From an uncultured bacterium (GTDB taxonomy: Bacteria; Acidobacteriota; Thermoanaerobaculia; Multivoradales; JAHEKO01): a stretch of 5,658 bases of DNA. Location: the NCBI GenBank assembly GCA_938016625.1, contig CALILB010000335.1, positions 1 to 5,658 on the forward strand, given 5' to 3'. Under the pieces are notes generated by a model. That model made no database searches. It was not told the DNA's origin and was given only the letters and a program-made list of their open reading frames with translations. The translations under genes were made by a program, and so were the position numbers. Shown here piece after piece: positions 1-5,658 of the stretch (position 1 is the first letter of the stretch; each line of letters starts with the position of its first letter).

Positions 1-30
1 GAAGATGGGCCTGCGGGTCCGAGCTGCGTT

Positions 31-1083
31 TTAGAGCCCGAAGGCTCGTCTGTACTGACTCGGCGTCGTTCCGGTCCACCGCTTGAAGGCACGGGTGAAG
101 ATCGCCGGATCGCGGTAGCCGAGCTCGTTGCTGACCTCCGCGGCCTGCCGTCCGGGATCCCTCAAGAGGTAGATCGCCAGATCGTGGCGAAGGTCTTCGA
201 GCAGCTGGGAGTAGGTGACACCCTCCTCATCGAGACGACGTTGGAGCGTCCTGACAGAAGTGCCGGCCAGCCGTGCTGCCTGTTGGATGGTTGGCGAACC
301 GTCGGGCAGATAGGCCGGAAGAATGACGCGGAGAGAAGCGGCGAGATCCCCCTTGCCCGTCGAGCTGCTCAACGCTTTGCGATGGCGCTGCCAGACGGCC
401 GAGTCCTTGCTCGGCAGCTCTTCCATCGGTCCCAGGAACGGCTGAGCAGGAAAGACGATCGAGGTCACGCCCTGGGCGCACCGAATATCGGCATCGCCGA
501 CGAGGGCTCGCAGGGTCGTGAGCGGTACCGAACCAGCGCGAACGTTGACCCGCGCCGGGTTCCACTGCGGATTCGCGCCGTACCGGGTCCATCGGACCAT
601 CAATGCCACCATGAACTGCTCGACGACTGCGAAGGCCGGGTGGTCGGGGCCGAATGTGCCGAGATAGAAGAACTCCGTCATCGGATTGGAGCCAGGATTC
701 GTTTCGATCCACATCTCCACATTCGAGCTGCTCTGGAGTGCGACATCGATGAAGTTCCTGATGGACCGGAAGACGCCGGGCCGGGTCCACGAGGATTCGC
801 CGTCGAGCGACAGCAGCTCGATGTCGAGTCGGCTGCCTGCTCGGAGCCCGAGATCGGACATCCCGGTTGTCTTGCTTGCCAGTTCCACGAAGCGGTAGAT
901 GTTGGCCGTCGGAACCAGGGCTTCAAGGTCGTCCACGGCCAGCGACGGCAGATCCGCCTGCAGCATGATCTGGTCGAAGGGTGCACCGACCTCCTCGAGG
1001 ATCTCGAGAAAGGGGTGGATCCAACCGATGCCCACCCGCGGAATGGCGGCGGGCGACAGGCCGGTCTGTTGGGGGCGAGTCAT
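31..1083 (-). CDS. AraC-family transcriptional regulator with N-terminal arabinose-binding-like domain
   Basis: This 350-residue cytoplasmic protein is a DNA-binding regulator of the AraC/XylS family, of the OruR/ArgR-like type. Residues about 24-220 resemble the variable ligand-sensing domain (Arabinose_bd type), ending near the segment SIVFPAQPFLGPMEELP. Residues about 254-350 are the conserved DNA-binding part. The first helix-turn-helix covers about 264-288 (TIQQAARLAGTSVRTLQRRL). The second, about 314-345, carries the family signature GYRDPAIFTRAFKRWTG (322-338) followed by TPSQYRR. Length is normal for the subfamily and both HTH units are intact, so it should be functional. The ATG at 1083 is preceded by only a weak AGGT about 7 nt upstream; the next internal Met is residue 40, inside the sensing domain, so the first ATG is preferred. 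It is transcribed divergently from the VPS10-like gene, which suggests it controls that gene and the amidohydrolase (inference). Its ligand is unknown. Confidence 0.93.
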   Translation of the reverse strand: MTRPQQTGLSPAAIPRVGIGWIHPFLEILEEVGAPFDQIMLQADLPSLAVDDLEALVPTANIYRFVELASKTTGMSDLGLRAGSRLDIELLSLDGESSWTRPGVFRSIRNFIDVALQSSSNVEMWIETNPGSNPMTEFFYLGTFGPDHPAFAVVEQFMVALMVRWTRYGANPQWNPARVNVRAGSVPLTTLRALVGDADIRCAQGVTSIVFPAQPFLGPMEELPSKDSAVWQRHRKALSSSTGKGDLAASLRVILPAYLPDGSPTIQQAARLAGTSVRTLQRRLDEEGVTYSQLLEDLRHDLAIYLLRDPGRQAAEVSNELGYRDPAIFTRAFKRWTGTTPSQYRRAFGL

Positions 1084-1222
1084 GGTGCCGACCTAGAGTG
1101 GCACGAAAAGTCAAGCGAGACAACCCAAGGCTTCACTAGGGTGATGGAGATCTTTCGCATGAACCAATCGGAGGCCGGCCCCAGGGCCCTTCACGCCGGG
1201 CGACATTCAGGAGGCATTGACG
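1084..1222. promoter_or_regulatory. Divergent intergenic region, presumed promoters and operator
   Basis: This 139-bp gap separates the start codons of the AraC regulator (leftward) and the VPS10-like gene (rightward), so both promoters and any AraC operator should lie here. I could not find a convincing sigma-70 -35/-10 pair in either direction; a leftward TTGACT (complement of about 1110-1115) has no well-spaced -10 box. Two small structures are visible. One is an inverted repeat TCAC-N4-GTGA at 1133-1144. The other is the hexamer CTTCAC occurring at 1131-1136 and again at 1189-1194. The 3' part (1173-1200) is GC-rich, with the palindromes GGCCGGCC (1173-1180) and AGGGCCCT (1183-1190). The regulatory role follows from position; the individual motifs are unproven. 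Confidence 0.5.
1209..1214 (+). promoter_or_regulatory. Shine-Dalgarno site that fixes the VPS10-like start
   Basis: AGGAGG is a near-perfect ribosome binding site. It lies 8 nt before ATG at 1223 but only 2 nt before the in-frame TTG at 1217. The spacing therefore selects the ATG as the true start, making the product two residues shorter than the longest open frame. Confidence 0.85.
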
Positions 1223-4200
1223 ATGAGACGCACACTGATCCGTACAACCTATCCAGTCCTGGCCCTTGTGGCTTTGACTCTGACTCTCCCGGGAATGATG
1301 CTGGCGCAAGACGGTGACTTTGAGTCCCAGATCCAAGCCTTGGAATGGCGCAACATCGGTCCCTTCAACGGCGGTCGGGGAACCACGGTGGTCGGTCATC
1401 CGACCGACCGCAACGTCTTCTACTTCGGTCACGGCTCGGGCGGACTATGGAAGACCGAGGATGCTGGCACCTATTGGATTCCTGTGGGAGAGGGACAGTT
1501 CAACTACGCCTCGGTCGGGGCTATGGCCCTCTACGAGAAGAACCCGGACATCATGTATGTGGGTCTGGGCGAGCCGCAGCTGCGCCAGAGCGTTTCCTGG
1601 GGCGACGGTATGTACAAGTCGGTTGACGGCGGCGAGACCTGGGCGCATATCGGTCTCGAGGACTCGCTGCATATCGCCAGAGTGCGGATTCATCCGGACA
1701 ATCCTGACGTCGTCTTCGTGGCCTCGATGGGCCACGCCTTCGGACCCACAAAGGAGCGGGGCATCTTTCGAACCCGGGACGGCGGCAAGACTTGGGATCA
1801 CGTGCTCTTTCAGAACGAGAGCACAGGAGCCATCGACCTGGTGATGAGTCCGGGCGATCCGGATGTCCTATTCGCCGCACTGTGGACCTTCGAGCGCAAA
1901 GCCTGGGGCTCGTTCTTCGGTGGCCCGGACGGCGGCATTTGGCGCTCGCGCGACGGTGGCGACAACTGGGAGGAGATCACTGCCAAGCCGGGTCTCCCGG
2001 AAGGCGATACGGGCCGCATCGGGCTCACCATGTCGGCCGCCGACCCCGACCGCGTCTACGCCTTGATCGACTCGGCAACGCAGTCGGGTCTGTATCGGTC
2101 TAATGACGCCGGCGACACATGGAGCTTCATCTCCGACGACGCCAACATTACGGCTCGCCCCTTCTACTTCACCCATATCTACGCGGACCCGAGCGACGCG
2201 GACAAGCTCTGGTCGCCCGGCAACAAGCTGTGGCGTTCTGTCGATGGCGGCAAGACCTGGATCCTCGAGCCCAGCATCAAGGACGACTTCCAGGACATCT
2301 GGATCGATCCCAAGGACTCGAACCGCATGATCGTCACCTGCGATGGCGGCACCTCTGTCAGCCTCACCGGAGGCAAGACCTGGTCGAGCTTCGCCAATCA
2401 GAGCGGCGTTCAGTTCTATCGCGTGGACACAGACAACCAGTTTCCCTACAGGGTCTACGGCAACTCCCAGGATCTGCTGGTGTACAGCGTTCCAAGCGCT
2501 TCTCGTTGGGGAGGCATTCCGCTACACATGACGGAGTCCCACGGCAGCGGAGAGACGGGACGCGCCATCCCGCACCCCGAGAACCCGGACATCGTCTACT
2601 CCCTGGCCACCGGTGCCGCTTACGGCGCGGCGGCTCACTTCACCATCAACAATCTCAAGACCGGGCAGAGCGAGACGCGTTCGGTCTGGCCCGAGGTGCT
2701 CTTTGGCATCCCGGCCTCGGACTTCAAGTACCGCTTCAACTGGCAGGCACCCTTCCTGATCTCGCCCCACGATCCCAACACCATCTACTTCGCCGGCAAT
2801 GTGGTCTTTCGCACCCGCGACGAGGGCATGACCTGGGAGAAGGTCTCCGACGACCTGACCCACAACATGACCGACAAGATGGAGGTCGCCGGCGCGTCCT
2901 GGCTGCCGGAGTACTTCGGCCAGGAGATCTTCTCGACCATCCATCGCCTTGAGGAGTCGCCGCACGAAGAAGGTGTACTCTGGGCCGGAACGGATGACGG
3001 CCGCCTGTGGATCACGCGGAACGGCGGTGGAGAGTGGCAGGAAGTCACCCCTCCCAATCTGCCCGAGCTCTCGGCGATCTACGAGATCGAGGTTTCGCCC
3101 CACGACAAGGCGACGACCTACATTGCCATCACCCGCTACCGCAAAGATGATGACTACGAGCCCTACCTGCTCAAGACTTCGGACTACGGCAAGTCCTGGA
3201 GTCGTCTCGACGGCAACTTCCCCAAGGGGCAGGTCACCAAGACCATCCGCGAGGATCTGGTGCGGCGGGGCCTGCTCTTCGTTGGCACGGAGACTGGCGT
3301 CTTCGCCTCGATCGATGATGGCGAGACCTGGCGTGGCCTCAACCTCAACATGCCGCCGCTGCCGGTCTTCGACATCGAGGTCAAGAACGCGGACCTGATC
3401 GTTGCAACCCACGGTATGGGCTTCTGGATCCTCGACGACATCAGCCCGCTTCGCCGGTACTCGACCGATCTCGCCACAAAGAAAGCGCACCTCTTTCAAC
3501 CCGAGGACCACACGCGATTCGGCTACAACTGGTGGATCGACTACGGTGGCGGACCGCCGTCCGACGAGAAGTACTTCTTCGTACGCAACGCCGAACCGGG
3601 CTACACCTTTTACGAGCGTGGAGTGGTCAACGGCGTGCGCCAGCGCGACTACATCGATGCCGGTGATGCCCGTCCGCTGGGAGTCATCCTCTACTACCTG
3701 CTCAGCGACCAGGCGAAGGAGGTCAACCTCTCGATCCTCGACTCGGAAGGCAACGAGATTCGCACCTATGCCTCCGAGGAACTTCCGATGAAGAGGTTCA
3801 GCGAGGTCGTCGGGCGAGAGTACTCCGGACGTCCGGACGCCGGGCAATCTCGAGCGGGATTGAGTGCGGGCCTCAACCGCTTCATCTGGGACATGCGCTA
3901 CTCGTCGGTCTCCTCAATACCGGGTCTACCGCCGGTCGTCATCAATCCGATCGCCAAGCCTGGCACCTACCAGGTGCGCCTGACCGTGGATGGCGAATCT
4001 CAGACCCAGAGCTTCGAGATGAAGCTCAACCCGAACGAGAGCTACAGCCACACGCAAACCGAGATCAAGGCCGAAGCCTGGATGACGCTGTACGCCAAGG
4101 CCGAGGACGGGGTGCAGGCGGTACTCCGCGCCCAGGCCGCTCGCGAGAAGGTGACTAGTGCCGCAGAGGGTTCCGGTCAGGCCGCCGAGCAGGCGAAGAA

Positions 4201-4459
4201 GATCGTCGAGCTTTGCACCGATCTCGAGTCGAGCATGGTCGCAACAGGCACGACCCTGGTGCAGATCATCAGTGAGCCCTCGAAGCCGTTGGCGATTCTC
4301 ACCATGCTACACAACATCATGGAGAGCGGCGAAGGTCCGCCGAACCAGCCCTGGCTCGAGGTCTACGAAAAAGTCGCCGGCGAGATGGACGCCAAGATCG
4401 CCGAATTCGACGCGGCCCTTGAGAAGGAAATGGCGAAGTTCGACGAGATGGCGCCATAG
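1223..4459 (+). CDS. Secreted VPS10/sortilin-like Asp-box beta-propeller protein
   Basis: This 1078-residue exported protein belongs to the bacterial VPS10/sortilin-N (BNR/Asp-box, 'glycosyl hydrolase-like') family, whose biochemical role is largely unknown. The start is set by AGGAGG 8 nt upstream. Residues 1-28 form a signal peptide: basic MRR, a hydrophobic stretch, and likely cleavage at MLA|QD. Residues about 40-745 form the propeller region with eleven Asp-box motifs (pattern like RSxDGGxTW). Further family landmarks are VWPE (488-491), KYRFNW (502-507) and THGMGFWILDD (729-739). Residues about 815-937 look like beta-sandwich/FlgD-type Ig-like material, with GLNRFIWDMRY (883-893) and PGTYQVRLTVDG (from 913). 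The tail from about 941 is Ala/Glu/Lys-rich and probably helical. Only two cysteines remain in the mature protein (373, 998), so the disulfide-rich 10CC module of eukaryotic sortilins is absent. Enzyme activity should not be assumed from the old 'glycosyl hydrolase' label; a protein-binding role is equally possible. It lies 33 bp upstream of the amidohydrolase gene, probably in one operon. Confidence 0.92.
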   Translation: MRRTLIRTTYPVLALVALTLTLPGMMLAQDGDFESQIQALEWRNIGPFNGGRGTTVVGHPTDRNVFYFGHGSGGLWKTEDAGTYWIPVGEGQFNYASVGAMALYEKNPDIMYVGLGEPQLRQSVSWGDGMYKSVDGGETWAHIGLEDSLHIARVRIHPDNPDVVFVASMGHAFGPTKERGIFRTRDGGKTWDHVLFQNESTGAIDLVMSPGDPDVLFAALWTFERKAWGSFFGGPDGGIWRSRDGGDNWEEITAKPGLPEGDTGRIGLTMSAADPDRVYALIDSATQSGLYRSNDAGDTWSFISDDANITARPFYFTHIYADPSDADKLWSPGNKLWRSVDGGKTWILEPSIKDDFQDIWIDPKDSNRMIVTCDGGTSVSLTGGKTWSSFANQSGVQFYRVDTDNQFPYRVYGNSQDLLVYSVPSASRWGGIPLHMTESHGSGETGRAIPHPENPDIVYSLATGAAYGAAAHFTINNLKTGQSETRSVWPEVLFGIPASDFKYRFNWQAPFLISPHDPNTIYFAGNVVFRTRDEGMTWEKVSDDLTHNMTDKMEVAGASWLPEYFGQEIFSTIHRLEESPHEEGVLWAGTDDGRLWITRNGGGEWQEVTPPNLPELSAIYEIEVSPHDKATTYIAITRYRKDDDYEPYLLKTSDYGKSWSRLDGNFPKGQVTKTIREDLVRRGLLFVGTETGVFASIDDGETWRGLNLNMPPLPVFDIEVKNADLIVATHGMGFWILDDISPLRRYSTDLATKKAHLFQPEDHTRFGYNWWIDYGGGPPSDEKYFFVRNAEPGYTFYERGVVNGVRQRDYIDAGDARPLGVILYYLLSDQAKEVNLSILDSEGNEIRTYASEELPMKRFSEVVGREYSGRPDAGQSRAGLSAGLNRFIWDMRYSSVSSIPGLPPVVINPIAKPGTYQVRLTVDGESQTQSFEMKLNPNESYSHTQTEIKAEAWMTLYAKAEDGVQAVLRAQAAREKVTSAAEGSGQAAEQAKKIVELCTDLESSMVATGTTLVQIISEPSKPLAILTMLHNIMESGEGPPNQPWLEVYEKVAGEMDAKIAEFDAALEKEMAKFDEMAP
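1451..3331 (+). repeat. Eleven Asp-box (BNR) protein repeats within the VPS10-like gene
   Basis: Read directly from the translation, nine-residue Asp-box motifs begin at residues 77 (KTEDAGTYW), 132 (KSVDGGETW), 183 (RTRDGGKTW), 241 (RSRDGGDNW), 292 (RSNDAGDTW), 338 (RSVDGGKTW), 379 (VSLTGGKTW), 530 (RTRDEGMTW), 597 (ITRNGGGEW), 651 (KTSDYGKSW) and 695 (ASIDDGETW). Spacing is mostly 41-67 residues, as expected for one box per propeller blade. The exception is a 151-residue interval between 379 and 530. The boxes at 379 and 597 lack the central Asp (Thr and Asn instead). In known structures Asp boxes are turn-stabilising structural motifs, not catalytic sites. Confidence 0.9.
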
Positions 4460-4481
4460 CCAGGAATGAGAACAACTACGA

Positions 4482-4486
4482 AAGGA
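4482..4486 (+). promoter_or_regulatory. Ribosome binding site of the amidohydrolase gene
   Basis: AAGGA lies 6 nt before the ATG at 4493, inside a purine-rich leader (about 4480-4492). The whole 33-bp gap between the two plus-strand genes (4460-4492) shows no hairpin or T-run terminator, which supports co-transcription with the upstream gene. Confidence 0.7.
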
Positions 4487-4492
4487 AAGAAA

Positions 4493-5658
4493 ATGAAGAA
4501 GCAAACCCAAATACTGCCGGCTCTGGCACTGCTAGTGGTCGCCAGTCTGACACCGGCGATCGCACAAGAGGACGAAAAGCCGCGCCAGGTGCTTTTCACC
4601 AACGTCAATATCTTCGATGGCGTGAAAGGTGATTTGATCGAAAACGGCTCGGTGCTGGTTGAAGGCAACCTGATCAAGACCGTGTCATCCCGACCGATCG
4701 TGGCGCCAGGCGCCTTCAAGGTCGACGGCGAAGGCCGGACTCTGATGCCCGGCCTGATCGACATGCACTCTCACCTATGCCTTCGCAACGGGATGATCGA
4801 ATTTCGCACCGACTACGACCAGATGGCCGCCGGCGCCTATACCGCTATTGCGATGCAGGAATATCTGGATCAAGGATTCACCACCGCACGCGATGCTGGC
4901 TGCAACATACTTGGCGTTGCCAAGGCCGTCAATAACGGCATTGTCCCAGGTCCGCGTATCTTCCCCAGTGGCGGCTTTCTGAGCCAGACCGGGGGACATG
5001 CCGACACCGGTTTCTTCAATGACGTTCCAGGCGACCACGACGATCTTGAAGCTCACATGTTTGGCTTCATCGCGGATGGCGTCCCTGAAGTTATGCGAGC
5101 CGCTCGGCAAAACCTCAGGGCTGGAGCCACCCAGATCAAGGTGATGGCTGGTGGAGGCGTCGCCAGCGAGTTCGATCCCTTACATACAACACAGTATTCC
5201 TTCGAAGAGCTCAAGGCGATCGTAGGCGTAGCAGAAGACTACGGTACTTATGTGCTGGTCCATGCCTACCATGACCGCTCGGTCAATCGGGCAATCGATG
5301 CTGGCGTGCGGGTCATCGATCACAATTTTCTAGTGTCAGAGGACACGATCATTCGCATGAAAGCAGAGGGGGTTGCTCTGTCAGTTCAGGCTGTACAGTC
5401 CCTGGAGGCATTCGGGAATCCCGAGAGCATCACCTTCTTCAGTGCAGATCAGAAAGCCAAGGCGACGCAGGTCAACCAAGGCGCAGAGCAGATGATGAAA
5501 TGGGCGGTCAAGCATGACCTCCTCATGGTTACGGGAGGCGACATGTTCGGTCCCGATGTGGTTCGACAGGCCGACAATGTCATCTGGTTCAACGACAAGA
5601 TTGCCAACGATCCATTGCTGTCCCTGAAAACGGCAACCAGTAATGCCGCCGAAGTCCT
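4493..5658 (+). CDS. Secreted metal-dependent amidohydrolase, 3' end cut by window (partial)
   Basis: The 388 residues visible belong to the amidohydrolase superfamily, in the group that includes Xaa-Pro dipeptidases and imidazolonepropionase-like enzymes. Such enzymes hydrolyse amide or related bonds using one or two metal ions in a TIM barrel. Residues 1-24 form a signal peptide (MKK, hydrophobic core, AIA|QE cleavage), so it should act in the periplasm or outside. A small beta-sandwich segment (about 32-85) precedes the barrel. Expected metal ligands are present: HxH at His92/His94 in GLIDMHSHL, the probable carboxylated Lys216 in IKVMAGGGV, His257 in VLVHAY, His277 in VIDHN and Asp350 in TGGDMFG. 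The group signature SQTGGHAD is at 164-171. The open frame reaches the edge within a segment ending SNAAEV, usual near the C-terminus of these enzymes, so perhaps 40-80 residues are missing (estimate). Codon third positions look less GC-rich than in the upstream gene. Substrate is unknown; a dipeptide or N-acyl amino acid is a guess from the family. Confidence 0.9.
   Translation, partial: MKKQTQILPALALLVVASLTPAIAQEDEKPRQVLFTNVNIFDGVKGDLIENGSVLVEGNLIKTVSSRPIVAPGAFKVDGEGRTLMPGLIDMHSHLCLRNGMIEFRTDYDQMAAGAYTAIAMQEYLDQGFTTARDAGCNILGVAKAVNNGIVPGPRIFPSGGFLSQTGGHADTGFFNDVPGDHDDLEAHMFGFIADGVPEVMRAARQNLRAGATQIKVMAGGGVASEFDPLHTTQYSFEELKAIVGVAEDYGTYVLVHAYHDRSVNRAIDAGVRVIDHNFLVSEDTIIRMKAEGVALSVQAVQSLEAFGNPESITFFSADQKAKATQVNQGAEQMMKWAVKHDLLMVTGGDMFGPDVVRQADNVIWFNDKIANDPLLSLKTATSNAAEV

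Noticed and set aside
1..30. Possible terminator downstream of the AraC gene
   Set aside because: Only 30 bp are visible and they show no convincing stem-loop or T-run in the leftward direction.
1173..1200. GC-rich palindromes GGCCGGCC and AGGGCCCT with a CCGGC/GCCGG pair, considered as a hairpin, attenuator or terminator
   Set aside because: The CCGGC/GCCGG stem is only 5 bp with a 15-nt loop, there is no T-run, and such palindromes are common by chance in GC-rich DNA.
184..1317. 377-codon plus-strand open frame covering the AraC gene and the start of the VPS10-like gene
   Set aside because: It is antisense to the well-supported AraC regulator, runs through the intergenic region and overlaps the next gene out of frame. 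Its translation is low-complexity Arg/Gly/His-rich with no domain.
2522..3847. 441-codon open frame on the minus strand inside the VPS10-like gene
   Set aside because: It lies fully antisense to a gene with clear family motifs and a signal peptide. Long antisense frames are expected where the sense codons are strongly biased to G or C in third position. Its translation is rich in Val, Gly, Arg and Asp without any recognisable domain.
1223..4459. Glycosidase or sialidase function for the propeller protein, suggested by Asp boxes
   Set aside because: Asp boxes are structural and occur in many non-enzymatic propellers. I saw no sialidase FRIP motif or a recognisable catalytic set, so no enzymatic call is made.
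4363..5110. Minus-strand open frames antisense to the end of the VPS10-like gene and to the amidohydrolase
   Set aside because: They oppose coding sequence with intact catalytic motifs, lack a recognisable domain or good ribosome binding site, and look like shadows of the true frame.

Overview
The window is GC-rich by eye and fits a Gram-negative bacterium that exports many proteins. The gene content is one AraC-type regulator, one large exported VPS10/sortilin-like Asp-box beta-propeller protein and one exported amidohydrolase. This recalls Acidobacteriota, Gemmatimonadota or related uncultured lineages, where such exported propellers and amidohydrolases are abundant. That placement is inference from gene families only; there is no rRNA or other marker here.

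Layout: positions 31-1083 (minus strand) encode a complete AraC-family regulator with an N-terminal ligand-sensing domain and a C-terminal double helix-turn-helix. Positions 1084-1222 are a 139-bp divergent intergenic region that must hold the promoters for both directions. Positions 1223-4459 (plus) encode a 1078-residue secreted VPS10-like protein with eleven Asp-box motifs, a beta-sandwich-like region and a helical tail. After 33 bp, positions 4493-5658 (plus) encode the first 388 residues of a secreted metal-dependent amidohydrolase of the Xaa-Pro dipeptidase/imidazolonepropionase-like group, cut by the window edge.

How they may work together: the two plus-strand genes are close enough to be one transcript, and both products carry signal peptides, so they probably act outside the cytoplasm, perhaps on peptides or other amide-bearing compounds. 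The divergent AraC gene is the natural candidate regulator of this pair. No substrate can be read from the sequence. I see no mobile element, CRISPR array, RNA gene or clear terminator. The window looks like a fairly ordinary chromosomal catabolic or secretory locus. Its mildly unusual points are family-motif substitutions in the propeller protein, a Gln at the predicted +1 position of both exported proteins, and a codon-usage contrast between the two neighbouring genes.
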